From positions 1-64,000 of the forward strand of contig MLAK01000574.1 in the NCBI GenBank assembly GCA_001839685.1: a stretch of DNA of 64,000 nt, given 5' to 3'. Below, in pieces: positions 50,529-60,412 of the stretch. Each line of letters begins with the position of its first letter. Positions within the stretch are counted from its first letter, which is position 1. The position numbers were made by a program, and so were the translations under genes. A model generated the notes under the pieces. The model did not search any database. It saw only the letters and a program-made list of their open reading frames with translations, and had not been told where the DNA came from. Source of the DNA: Tritrichomonas foetus (taxonomy: Eukaryota; Parabasalia; Tritrichomonadida; Tritrichomonadidae).

Positions 50529-50628
50529 CATCATTTCTCTCTTATACACATCATTTCTCTCTTATACACATCATTTCTTTCTTATACACATAATCTCTTT
50601 CTTATACACATCATTTCTTTCTTATACA
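50529..50628. repeat. minisatellite, 5 copies of a 20-bp unit
   Basis: Five 20-bp units of the form CATCATTTCTCTCTTATACA start at 50529, 50549, 50569, 50589 and 50609, followed by a partial sixth. The first two are identical and later ones differ by one to three bases. The array begins 60 bp after the PDI-like stop codon. Confidence 0.92.
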
Positions 50629-50862
50629 CATTATTTAGAGAGAAAAAAGAAATCACTGGGGAAATATAAAAATTATTATATTTATTATATAAACACTAAA
50701 AAAGATTATTTACATGAGACACTCATTTCCTTATCATTCAAATTATGATGTTGCCATTCGAAAAACATCATTAACTGAATTCAGGTTCACTTCAAATTAC
50801 AAAGTTTATCATTATAAACTTCTTCAATCCAATTTTCCAAAATGGAAATCATCAAACAAAAA

Positions 50863-51354
50863 TTATTGAGGCGAATTGGATCCTAAAGCACCATCAGAAA
50901 ATAATTTGGCCCAGAACGCCTTTGGATTTTTCCTCAATTTTGTTTCTGCAGCCGGGTTGACTGCTCCACTCACTTTTTTGAAGAAAAACGATTTTGACAA
51001 ATTATCCAAAATCACATTCATTTTCTCACGGCAAGAAATACCAGCTGTAGGGAAACAAAAGAGGCCTCCAGATCCAGTCGGCGATGGAAGAATGTAAGGA
51101 TGTTCGAGATTTTTATCGAATTGGACGCGAGGCTGATCGGCGAGGTTTTGCGGGTCGATATAGAGGGTGAATGAAAAGGCAGCACCTGGGATTTCATCGT
51201 CTGCTTTTGCGAAGATTATTCCATTGAATACGCCAACAACTTCTTCAACTGGTTCTAAAATCCAAGAGTCGCTGTGATGCTTTCGGCAGCATTCATATCC
51301 TTCTTCTATGATTCTTTGGAAGTCTCGTCTGCTTGCTGATGGCACCTGATGCAT
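50863..51354 (-). CDS. ubiquitin-conjugating-fold protein (E2/UEV, AKTIP-like)
   Basis: This 163-residue protein has the UBC fold: helix 1 (RRDFQRIIEEGYECCRKH), VEEVVGVFNGIIFAKADDEIPGAAFSFTLYIDP, then PRVQFDKNLEHPYILPSPTGSGGLF and the C-terminal helices (MNVILDNLSKSFFFKK, VNPAAETKLRKNPKAFWAKLF). The HPN motif of active E2 enzymes is HPY, and the only nearby Cys comes 15 rather than 10 positions later, so catalysis is doubtful. The long P.TG loop and the F..V.G..NP.A ending resemble AKTIP/FTS, a non-catalytic variant that links Hook adaptors to dynein. A divergent E2 remains possible. It diverges from the quinone reductase gene. Confidence 0.65.
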   Translation of the reverse strand: MHQVPSASRRDFQRIIEEGYECCRKHHSDSWILEPVEEVVGVFNGIIFAKADDEIPGAAFSFTLYIDPQNLADQPRVQFDKNLEHPYILPSPTGSGGLFCFPTAGISCREKMNVILDNLSKSFFFKKVSGAVNPAAETKLRKNPKAFWAKLFSDGALGSNSPQ

Positions 51355-51654
51355 TCTTTTGAGTTTTGTCGAAAATTATGCCTTTTAGAAAAATGTAACC
51401 ATATATTGTGTTTATTTCACTATTTAATTGGTCAATTACATTTATCGTTTCCATGATCTTTTTCAATGTTTAAATAGTCATTTAAATTCACTATGCTTCA
51501 AAAAATACGAAAAACTTTTTTTATGATCAAATGATAATTTCTATGAGAACTCACAAAAAGATCATTAATTATAACCATACATTGTGAAAAATAACGACCG
51601 TTTAAAAATCCAAGAAATCCGTTAATAATCGACTTCAAGGCGAAAGAAAAAAAA
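51355..51654. promoter_or_regulatory. divergent promoter region with two candidate boxes
   Basis: 300 bp separate the E2/UEV-like and quinone reductase starts. TATTTAATTGGTCAATTAC (51421-51439) lies 67-85 bp before the first gene. TTTAAATAGTCATTTAAATT (51469-51488) lies about 167 bp before the second. Both match the recurrent box. Confidence 0.4.
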
Positions 51655-52584
51655 ATGCCTCCAAGAGCGGCACCCAACCAAGCAGGTCAAACAGGACGCG
51701 CCTCAGCCAAGACTACATCTCGTGCAACTGCGCGCGGAAAGAAGAAGGCTCCACCAAAGGAAGTCGTTGTTGAAGAAGTTGTTGAGCAAATTGCGCCACC
51801 AATGCGCGTTTTCTGCGTTATTGCTCATCCAGAACCCAATCGTCGTTCTTTCTGCCATGCAATCTATCGTAAATGTATTGAAACCCTCAAACTTAATTCT
51901 CATGAAGTTATCACCTCCGATTTGTATGACTCCGATTTCACCCAACTTCCTTCACTCAGCGATTTCGATGATCCAGACAAAGAACTATCATACGCCGAAC
52001 ACCAACGACGCGGACAATACAACGAAGAAATTCTCAGATATCAATCTCGCATAGAATGGTGCACCCACCTCATTCTTTTCACCCCGCTTCACTGGCTCTC
52101 ACCCTGCGCAGCCCTCATGGGCTGGTGGGAGAAGGTTTTTGGCGAAGGCTGGGCATTCGCGCCAAATCAGCAATTCGAAAAAGGCTACATGGCCGGAAAA
52201 AAGGCAATGGTTGTTGTAACATGTGGACAGGACCAGATGTATTACGGAAAGGATGCAATCAACATATCCGTTGAAGAATTGATGTATCCCCTTACATACA
52301 GATGTTTTGCGATGTGCGGCTTTACACCACTTCGCACGCAGACGTTCTTTGGATTGTCCACGGCAGACCCCCAGGCCCGCGTCGACATGCTGAACGCGTG
52401 GGCCGAGCATGTGATGAACCTCGAGTCGAGAGAAGTCATAGAATTCCTCAGCGCTGAGCAGCTGCAGCAACAGGGTGGTCACATGATGGAGTCAAACAAG
52501 CAGACAAATAGGAAGATCCTTGCTGGCCTTGGTGATAAGGTTCTCATTGTGCCAAAGGATCCGTATGCGATCAACTTCGACTGA
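51655..52584 (+). CDS. flavodoxin-fold NAD(P)H quinone oxidoreductase
   Basis: This 309-residue protein belongs to the NQO1/KefF-type flavodoxin-like family (Flavodoxin_2), which reduces quinones with NAD(P)H by two-electron transfer. The family domain begins at residue 50 with MRVFCVIAHPEPNRRSFCHAI (the FMN/FAD phosphate loop). It continues with HEVITSDLYDSDF, HLILFTPLHWLSPCAALMGWWEKVFGEGWAF, KKAMVVVTCG and the late FCGFTP-like CGFTPLRTQTF. A 49-residue N-terminal extension is Ala/Pro/Arg/Lys-rich and basic, unlike bacterial members, and could be a targeting or regulatory tail. Codon choice is much more GC-rich than in neighbouring genes, which suggests strong expression or a foreign origin. 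Confidence 0.88.
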   Translation: MPPRAAPNQAGQTGRASAKTTSRATARGKKKAPPKEVVVEEVVEQIAPPMRVFCVIAHPEPNRRSFCHAIYRKCIETLKLNSHEVITSDLYDSDFTQLPSLSDFDDPDKELSYAEHQRRGQYNEEILRYQSRIEWCTHLILFTPLHWLSPCAALMGWWEKVFGEGWAFAPNQQFEKGYMAGKKAMVVVTCGQDQMYYGKDAINISVEELMYPLTYRCFAMCGFTPLRTQTFFGLSTADPQARVDMLNAWAEHVMNLESREVIEFLSAEQLQQQGGHMMESNKQTNRKILAGLGDKVLIVPKDPYAINFD

Positions 52585-53214
52585 TGAGGCGTGTCGAGCT
52601 ACTTTTACTGTGGAAGAAATAATTAAAATATTTATTTTTAATATATTTTGTTTTATTTTATTTATTTTTGGGCGGAATTGTGTCACCAATTGCTTTAATT
52701 AGCCCCGACACTGGAGAAGAAGTTTGAACGATTCAAGTGATATCCTCTCACTCAAGAATGATGCAGTGAACCGTTTTATTTATTATTTTTATTATTTTGA
52801 ATTGATTTGGTAGGATGTGATGTTTTTTTTCTTTTTTTTACTTTTTGTATCTAGAATGATGACATGACCCCCTACCCATGCATTTTCCAAAAATTTTGTT
52901 TGAAAACAAAAGAGTCTCAAGATAAAAATTCTTAAGCATAATTTCAATATTTTTGTGTATAAGCAGCACTTAAAGATTTAGTTGAATTAATAGTGGATAT
53001 GAATTTGTTGAAAACCAGAAAGAAAGAAAGTTTTGATGGAACATTCAAATATTTGAATATAATTGAAAATGAATAATCTATAGAAAAATTAACAACTTTT
53101 CAGATTTTATATGGTCTTAAAATGAATATTCGACCGAATATGTTAATAAATGTTGAATAAAAATTTAGAAATGATATAAAAAGTTGGGTATCGTTTGTTC
53201 GTTATTCAACTCAG
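52585..53214. other. intergenic region, 630 bp
   Basis: This stretch lies between two plus-strand genes. TTATATGGTCTTAAAATG (53107-53124) about 90-108 bp before the next start is a weak member of the promoter-box class. Otherwise it is AT-rich and empty. Confidence 0.35.
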
Positions 53215-55496
53215 ATGAAAAGTTTCCTCTCAGACGCATATCGAAAGTCAGTGAACAGTAGAATTAAAAATTTAGTGGTTGCCCACAAGGCCAACAAGAC
53301 GCATAGAGAAGTCACACCTCCAGAAGCACTCCGCGCACTTCCGCCTCCCGAATCCGTCATTAAACACACGATAAAAGCTGAACAAGTTGCACAATTGTAT
53401 GCAGCAAAATGCGAAGATCTCGAAGTATCACCAAACGAAAAGGCAAAAAAGCGATTTATCGACCAATTCATGAACGGCATAAAAAACAAATCCTTGACGA
53501 TTTCTGGACTTGGGCTTGGTCCGTCGTGCATTCGGCCTCTACTCGAACTCATTTACAGACATCCTCGCTACATTAATTTGGATATATCATTGAATAGATT
53601 ACAAGATAAAGGGGCTACATACTTGGCACAGTTTCTAGCAATAGACCCACCAATAATTTGTGTGGATTTACGATCAAACGCAATCTCTGTGGATGGATCT
53701 GTCATGATTTTTAAAGCATTAGCAAGGAATTCGCATTTGACGACATTAGATATGAGCGCGATTGATGGAATTGATAGAAATCGAATCGGAACACAAGGCA
53801 GCGCAATTCTAGCAAGCGTCTTGCAAAGGAATCAAATTCTTTCATATTTGAATTTATCAATGTGCGGAATTTCTGAAGAAGGCTGTGCTTTTATAGGTCC
53901 AGCGTTATCAAAAAATACTTCTCTTCTTTATTTAAATCTTAGCTCAAACAGACTTGGAACAATCGGAATAAGGAAGTTATTTTCAACTGATAAATCTTTT
54001 GGCGAGCTTGAAACTTTAATTTTATCACATAATGGAATTAATGATGTTTCTGGTCCTTTAATTTGTAAACAATTAGCACAAAATGAATCATTACGGAATC
54101 TTGATCTCAGTTCAAACGCTTTATCAAAACCATTTCTCAGTCTTTTATTTAATGCGTTTCAAAATGGAACAAAACTTCGAAAACTTTCTTTAGCTTCTAA
54201 TAAATTCGGTTCGGATGCTGCGGATTCATTCCATTTGCTTATTCGCGATTATCCATCAATTAACCATTTTAACTTATCATGCAATCCACTGAAAGACGAT
54301 ACACTAGAACAAATTGCAGAAGCAGTTATTGTGAATACACAAATCGAATGGCTTGATTTGAGTGACACAATGATGGGTGACAAAGGTGCAATGAAATTTG
54401 CTAATGTACTCGAGTCCCATCCAAAGTTGACATATTTGAATTTAAATGGAAATAAAATCACTGATAAAAGCGGTGTCCCAATTGCGAATGCTCTAGCGAA
54501 AAATACTGTTTTGATTACTTTGTTAATGAAAAGTAATGAAATGAAAGATGAAAGTTCAACAGCGTTTCGACAAGCTTTGCAACAAAATCATACAATTACG
54601 GAATTGGATCTTTCATATAATGATTTTACTGCACAAGCACATTATGAAGTAATGCAAGCGATTAAATCCCATAAAGATACAATTAATAAAAACATTGCAG
54701 AAATTGCATCTCAACACATTGAAAAATTGAAAGAACATGAACAAACATTATTTAGTTTAAGACAGAAGAAAATAGAAGAATATGATGCAGTTTGCGCAGC
54801 AACTGTTGAAAGAGATAATAAAAAAGTTCTTCTTGAATCCTTGAAAATACGAAGAGCTCAAGAAATTGCTGATTTTGAAAAACAAAGAGATGATCTACGA
54901 AAACAATATGAAGAAATTTCTGAAAAACGAAGAGTCCAACTTCATGAATTCAATGATGCTAAATCTAAAACAGAAAAAGCTCAACATGATGCAAATATTG
55001 CTGCATCTGCAATAGCAAGTAAAAAAGAACATGCTTTAAGTCGTCTAAAAAGAGCTGAAGACAAAAATATTGATGCAAGATTAACAAATAATAGAGTTAC
55101 TGACGAACTCAAAGTTCATTTACAAGCTTTAAAGGATCAATTAAAAGCAGCTCTTAAAGAAGCTCATGAAATCCAAAATAAAATATTCCAAAAAGAAGCA
55201 GAAGCAAAGGCAAAACAAGAAGAAGAAGAACGTTTGGCAAGAGAAAAAGAAGAGCAAGAAAGAAAAGAAGCCGAAGCAAAAAAGAAGGGAAAGGCCACAA
55301 CAACAGCAAAAATGCTTTCTGTGGCAGAAATGAGAACTCAAAAAGCCAAAAATGGAAAGAAAAGTCCATCAATCAAAGAAAGGAAAGAGAAAAAATCACA
55401 ATTCAATTGCCTGGAAATCCACAACCAGCAAAATCAGCTCTGCAAGAATTAAATGAAATGACAGTTCCTGTGAATGCAACATTAGGCGATACATAA
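53215..55496 (+). CDS. LRR (RNase-inhibitor type) protein with coiled-coil tail, frame break near the end
   Basis: This protein has RNase-inhibitor-type leucine-rich repeats (about residues 100-475; units such as YLNLSSNRLGTIGIRKL, TLILSHNGINDVSGP, NLDLSSNALSK, YLNLNGNKITDKSG). A charged coiled coil follows (about 490-700) and then a Lys-rich tail. The architecture resembles axonemal and cytoskeletal LRR proteins. The uninterrupted frame stops at 55452 after 745 codons. At the A6 run 55390-55395, one extra A would switch to a frame reading ITIQLPGNPQPAKSALQELN and ending in LGDT at 55496, which looks far more protein-like than the out-of-frame end. I therefore give the end as 55496 with the shift. 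The start ATG follows a TCAACT element 9-14 bp upstream. Confidence 0.82.
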
Positions 55497-55812
55497 TTTT
55501 GTTTGTAATTTTTTATAAATATGAATCAAATATTATATTTTTATTATTTTATTCTAATTATCTATCGATAAATTGAGTAAATTTATTCAATTTATCTTTT
55601 CCCCTCATATTGGCATAGAAAGAACATGAGAATAGAAAGTTAATGAAGTCTTCTTCCACTAACAATTTTCTTGATAAGTTCATCGTTAAATAAAATAGTT
55701 GTGATTTATCATAATAAAAATATTAAATAAAATTATGTGATTAATTTTTTATTAAATACAAACAATTTATTTTCGTTTCATGGCGATTAATTTCCCATTT
55801 ATTTTTAAATAT
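55497..55812. other. convergent 3' intergenic region
   Basis: This AT-rich gap lies between the LRR/coiled-coil gene and the low-complexity AT-hook gene. It contains several TTTATTTAAA-like stretches and no gene. Confidence 0.4.
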
Positions 55813-58725
55813 TTATAACACTTCTTCGGGGATATTTTCAATTGAATCAGTAATCATTATGTCCATTGTTAAATTATAAAGATCTTCAATATGAAACACT
55901 CCTCGTGGACCCATTTGTAGTACATCTGTATTCATCTTTGTGGGTTTAAATCTTTTCAGTGGTCCAACATGGTCTGGAATAGGAGGATGTTGCTTTTGAT
56001 TCATTTCATTCCTTGCTGCAGCTTCTTGTTGAATTTGTAATTTTTGTTGTTCAATTAATTGTTGCTGTTGAAGTAACAATTCTTGCTCTTGTTCTTGCTG
56101 AACTTGATTATTAGACTTCTTGTTTTTACGTGGCCTTCCTCTAGTATTTGCTCTATATACTCGTTGTCCCGGGATTTTTTGCTGATAATATGAACCAACA
56201 TTACTTGGTGAAATCGGTGTAACTGTTAAATAAGGTGGAATATCAAAACAAACGCCACTTGTAATATTAGAAGCTGGATTTTGATAATTCCCAGCAGGCC
56301 CAAAACCTCTGGATAAAATTGCCGCATCGAGATTTAAATCACTTAAATTAGCCGGTCTTTTATTAAATAATTTCTGATGAGTTGGTTTTCTTGGCTCCGT
56401 TGAAAACTGGGAATCAATTACATCTTCAATTTGGTTCTGATTTAATCCGTTCTGACTTATATCGTTTACATTGTTATTTTCGATGTTGTTGTTCTCAATA
56501 TTGCTAGAATTTTCATTGTCATTGTCAGCTTCTTCGTGGTTTTGTTGATAAGATTGCAAAGCATTTAGAGCTTTTACAACTTTGGCATTTAGAAAAAATG
56601 TTCGTGTCGGGGTTCCATTTCGAAATTGCCCAGTAGCAAAGTGATTTTGAAGAATCTGGGTCATATTTGAACCCAGTTGTTGAATAAGTTGAGGATTTAG
56701 ACCTGGAATTCCAATTACTGCTGTACCAGAATTTGTAATAATTTGAGGAATATATTGTAGCGTTGCTGTGAGTCTATTTGGAGCTGTATTTGCGCGATTA
56801 TTATGTACAGAATGTTCACTTGTATTTGGTATGTTTTCGCTAGTTTTTTCATTCGATTTTTCGACTTGGCTTTGGTGCTCTGTTTCAAGTGATTGTTCAT
56901 TTGGTTTATTTTGATTTTCTGATAAATTAGTGAGTAGATTAGGTTGGTCATTATTATTACTATCGATTGTTGAAGTATTCAAAAATTCATTAAAACTCTC
57001 TGATAAAGTTTGTTGAAAAAGATTTTCACCATTATTTGGAGTTTCTTCATTTACTTCGATGCTTTCTTCTTCCAATTCTTTGTATTCATCTATTGCATCA
57101 TCACTGGCATCTTTTTCGTCATTAAAAAAATCATCAAAATTAATTGTATTATCAAAAGAGAAAATTGATTCAATCTCTGATGGATTAAATTTCTTAATTG
57201 TATCACGAATATTGAGAGAACTTCTTGGTAAATTGCCACGATTGTTGATTTTATTTTCATCATCTTCAATTAATGTCGATTTTTCCATATTCGATGGTTG
57301 AATTTCATTTGGTAAAGTATTATTATTATTTTGTGATGAATTTTTTGGTATGGATGAATTTTGGACTGGGTTTAAGCGGAGGTTTGGATTATTTTGATCA
57401 TGTATAAGTTTGAGATCTTCAAGAGAAGAATTTTTTTTACTTCCAATTCTAATTCTTTCGAAAGAATTCGAAAAAAAATCATCGTTTTTTTCTTTAAGTT
57501 GAATGTTTTTGGAATTTGTTTGAAGAGAATCTGGAGATGGAAATTTTGTGATTTTAATTGAATTCATTAAATTTTGTGAAATAAAATTGCTAACTTTTGA
57601 AGAATTCTGTTTAGAATTCAATTCATTGACGTTCAAATCTTCATCGAGATTGAATTCTATAAAAATGGAATTGTTACATAATTCAAATGAAGATGGATGG
57701 GAATTGGACCGATTTTGGCTTGATTTTGAGGGTTTTGGAATCGGAAAAGAAGAAAAGAGATCTTCATTAATATCTGAATTCACTCTTTTATTTGCCTTTT
57801 CTTCAATAGCAGTGGTAGTTCTTTCTGGATTTGCAATTCTTCCTAGATTTTCAATTTTCTCTTGATTTTCTGTTTTTTCTTGATTTTCTGTTTTCTCTTG
57901 ATTTTCTATTTTCTCTTGATTATCTGTTTTCTCTTGATTTTCTGTTTTTTCTTGATTTTCTGTTTTCTCTTGATTTTCTGTTTTCTCTTGATTTTCTATT
58001 TTCTCTTGATTTTCTATTTTCTCTTGATTTTCTATTTTCTTTTGATTTTCTATTTTCTTTTGATTTTCTGTTTTCTCTTGATTTTCTGTTTTCTCTTGAT
58101 GTGAATTAGATTGCGTTGATTGTTGATTAATATTACATGATTCACCTAAGAAAAAATAGTCTTGTTTTTTTGGTTGTGAATTTAAGGATTTGTCATGAGT
58201 ATGATTTTTTATTGCTTGATTTAAAAAAAAATTATTTTTGGGAGTTTTAGATTGAGAATTTGTTTTTTCATGCATTTGTTGTGTTTTATTGCTGTTTTCA
58301 ATACCATTTATCATCTCATTTTCGATTTCATTTATTTGGCGGTTTGTGATATTATTCCCAATATCTGATCTTAGGCTTTTATCTGCATTTGTATCGTCTT
58401 TTGTTACTTTTATATTTGACTCTTCTTTTTTAACATTCCATTTTTCTCCATTTGTCGAATTTTTTTGCGTAGAAATATCAGATTTATTTTTTAATACCGC
58501 GATTCTATTTTTGGCTTTATTTTTGTCTAATTTTGTGTTCTTTTTTTGTTTAAATTCAGATTTTCTCTTGCTGTTGGTTTTTATCGACGATTGTTTTTCA
58601 ATGTCTTGATTTTTGGGAGATTTCGGTGATTCTTCAAGGAGGATCGAACTTGCCTTTTTTGATTCAAGAATTGCTCGTCTCAGTTGTCGCTCAAATCGTT
58701 GATCTTCATACGATTTTTTCTTCAT
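55813..58725 (-). CDS. large low-complexity protein with ENQEK repeats and an AT-hook
   Basis: This is a 970-residue, mostly disordered protein rich in Asn, Ser, Gln, Lys and Glu. Residues about 208-292 are a perfect-looking array of about 14 hexads (NQEKTE, NQEKIE, NQKKIE), encoded by an 18-bp minisatellite. In the C-terminal third, RANTRGRPRKNKK is an AT-hook, implying minor-groove DNA binding and a nuclear location. It is followed by a Gln-rich helix. Other relatively ordered blocks are IITNSGTAVIGIPGLNPQLIQQLG and the last 40 residues (MGPRGVFHIEDLYNLTMDIMITD). The N-terminus (EDQRFERQLRRAILESKK) resembles a ubiquitin-interacting helix only loosely. The frame is open upstream but its first ATG is 58725. 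Confidence 0.7.
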   Translation of the reverse strand: MKKKSYEDQRFERQLRRAILESKKASSILLEESPKSPKNQDIEKQSSIKTNSKRKSEFKQKKNTKLDKNKAKNRIAVLKNKSDISTQKNSTNGEKWNVKKEESNIKVTKDDTNADKSLRSDIGNNITNRQINEIENEMINGIENSNKTQQMHEKTNSQSKTPKNNFFLNQAIKNHTHDKSLNSQPKKQDYFFLGESCNINQQSTQSNSHQEKTENQEKTENQKKIENQKKIENQEKIENQEKIENQEKTENQEKTENQEKTENQEKTDNQEKIENQEKTENQEKTENQEKIENLGRIANPERTTTAIEEKANKRVNSDINEDLFSSFPIPKPSKSSQNRSNSHPSSFELCNNSIFIEFNLDEDLNVNELNSKQNSSKVSNFISQNLMNSIKITKFPSPDSLQTNSKNIQLKEKNDDFFSNSFERIRIGSKKNSSLEDLKLIHDQNNPNLRLNPVQNSSIPKNSSQNNNNTLPNEIQPSNMEKSTLIEDDENKINNRGNLPRSSLNIRDTIKKFNPSEIESIFSFDNTINFDDFFNDEKDASDDAIDEYKELEEESIEVNEETPNNGENLFQQTLSESFNEFLNTSTIDSNNNDQPNLLTNLSENQNKPNEQSLETEHQSQVEKSNEKTSENIPNTSEHSVHNNRANTAPNRLTATLQYIPQIITNSGTAVIGIPGLNPQLIQQLGSNMTQILQNHFATGQFRNGTPTRTFFLNAKVVKALNALQSYQQNHEEADNDNENSSNIENNNIENNNVNDISQNGLNQNQIEDVIDSQFSTEPRKPTHQKLFNKRPANLSDLNLDAAILSRGFGPAGNYQNPASNITSGVCFDIPPYLTVTPISPSNVGSYYQQKIPGQRVYRANTRGRPRKNKKSNNQVQQEQEQELLLQQQQLIEQQKLQIQQEAAARNEMNQKQHPPIPDHVGPLKRFKPTKMNTDVLQMGPRGVFHIEDLYNLTMDIMITDSIENIPEEVL
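57847..58102. repeat. coding minisatellite, ~14 copies of an 18-bp unit
   Basis: Tandem 18-bp units of the type TCTTGATTTTCTGTTTTC on the plus strand, in frame within the AT-hook protein gene. Each unit encodes NQEK(T/I)E on the minus strand. Variation is confined to T/I (ACA versus ATA), E/K, and one E/D change. Length polymorphism between strains is likely. Confidence 0.92.
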
Positions 58726-58834
58726 TTTAAAAATTTTATGGTGAAATTCAAGGTGAATGTTATTCAATTAGTTAATAGAAAAATAGTTAACTGGTAAATA
58801 GAATAAATTATGATGTGAACACATGAAAAAATAT

Positions 58835-60412
58835 TTACATAACTAAAAATTTGCCATAAAATTCCACTGAACATAATTGTAAATAATTATTTTGATCCCA
58901 ATTCAAGCCATTTTGAATAATTCGAACATATCTGGCAAACTTTTCAGGCTTGTTTTGATTTAATTGAAATGACGCCAAAGCATAACTTCCTTTGCATGAA
59001 GAATCATTTTCTCGAATATCAATTGTTTCCCAACTTTGACCATCATTGGATATTTCAATCGACCAGTTCTTGGGTTGGTTGCTATTTGAAGATATTAATG
59101 AGTAGTGAGTTAACATAATTTTGCAATCTTTAAAATCAAATCGTATCCATGATTTCTCCAAATTCTTAGTACAATATCTATTTGTTTTATTAAAATCAAC
59201 GAGATATGATAGAGAATATTCTTTATCGTTGATAATGCGAGATGATGATGCTGTAAGTGTTACTATATTTGTATCGATTATATTTTTGCTATATATCAAT
59301 GTTAAAAATGATATAATTCCATTCATCTTATTTCTAGATGAATCGGCAAAAGGAAGATGTATAATTTTTGAATGATATTTCTCCAATTTTGTATTTTTTT
59401 TATTGAAAACACATTTCGCAACATCTTGATAAATATGTGAATGATAATTGGAAATATATTGAACTAGATTAGACCAAAGAGGAGCTGAAAGATCATCATA
59501 TTTTATATTATGTAGGAAATCATTCATATCTTCGCCTGTCATATATGGAAAACTTAATACAGAATACAAGGAATAATTCTTTGTTTTCTCTACTATCTTT
59601 TTTACACATTGATATAATTGACTTTCGTCATTTACACATAATTTTTCATTATATAAAACACTTTCAAGTAAATATGTTGGCAATTTTTCCATTTCTGTCA
59701 TCATATCAATTTCATAAAAATGTGAGGCCAAAAAATCGATTTCTTTGTGAAACAAATGAACTGGAATTTCACGTGAATGATTATCTTTTTCTGGATGATA
59801 ATAATGAAATTCACATGTATTATGTTTTAGATAATAATATTGGGACTTATATAAAATTTGATTAACAACATTTCCAATAGTGATTTCCTCGGCAAGATCA
59901 CATTTTATTTTTTCAAACAAGTCTTCATTTCCTAAAAAGAATAGAATTAAATAGGTAAAGTTTATATATTCTTGTTCATTGATATTCAGCTTGTCTATTG
60001 AATCTTTATTTAGAAAGTTGAATATATCATGAATAAAAGTTCTAGGATTAGTTAATCGATATGTAATATTCGACTTTAGGTTAAATTGAGTGAACGACAA
60101 CAAATCTAGTGATTTTAGAAATAATACATCAAGATTGATAGATAACAAATCAATAGTTTTATCTGTTTGGTGTAATTTTCTCACAATTGGTGATAATAGA
60201 TCGGCTATCAAACGAGGCATTTTTATTTCAAATGTAAGCGTATTTGTACTCTTTCTGGAATTAGTTGCATTTTGAAAAATAAAGAAAATAGTAAAATCAT
60301 TTTCATAAAATGTGAGATCAATTTGATCTATTTGAGACTTAACATGGTCAAAATAGATATTTTTAATAGCTTGATTGGATGATTGGTTGCTCTTTAGAAC
60401 TAGTTTTTTCAT
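58835..60412 (-). CDS. BTB/BACK-like protein with C-terminal discoidin (F5/8 type C) domain
   Basis: This 525-residue protein matches a large trichomonad family. The N-terminal 130 residues are divergent and may be a degenerate BTB-like region. A BACK-like helical region follows at about 225-320 (IDFLASHFYEI, LPTYLLESVLYNEKLCVNDESQLYQCV, YSLYSVLSFPYMTGEDMNDFLH). The C-terminal 150 residues are a galactose-binding/discoidin domain: SLSYLVDFNKTNRYCTKN, SWIRFDFKDCKIMLTHYSLISS, PKNWSIEISNDGQSWETIDIRENDSS, FARYVRIIQNGLNW, CSVEFYGK. In T. vaginalis such proteins are very numerous. They are probably intracellular adaptors (BTB/BACK with Cullin-3 is the usual theme), though no function is known. No signal peptide is seen. 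Confidence 0.85.
   Translation of the reverse strand: MKKLVLKSNQSSNQAIKNIYFDHVKSQIDQIDLTFYENDFTIFFIFQNATNSRKSTNTLTFEIKMPRLIADLLSPIVRKLHQTDKTIDLLSINLDVLFLKSLDLLSFTQFNLKSNITYRLTNPRTFIHDIFNFLNKDSIDKLNINEQEYINFTYLILFFLGNEDLFEKIKCDLAEEITIGNVVNQILYKSQYYYLKHNTCEFHYYHPEKDNHSREIPVHLFHKEIDFLASHFYEIDMMTEMEKLPTYLLESVLYNEKLCVNDESQLYQCVKKIVEKTKNYSLYSVLSFPYMTGEDMNDFLHNIKYDDLSAPLWSNLVQYISNYHSHIYQDVAKCVFNKKNTKLEKYHSKIIHLPFADSSRNKMNGIISFLTLIYSKNIIDTNIVTLTASSSRIINDKEYSLSYLVDFNKTNRYCTKNLEKSWIRFDFKDCKIMLTHYSLISSNSNQPKNWSIEISNDGQSWETIDIRENDSSCKGSYALASFQLNQNKPEKFARYVRIIQNGLNWDQNNYLQLCSVEFYGKFLVM

Noticed and set aside
57831..58109. Plus-strand frames of repeated FLFSLDF or similar across the minisatellite
   Set aside because: They are the antisense reading of the NQEK repeat in the real minus-strand gene.
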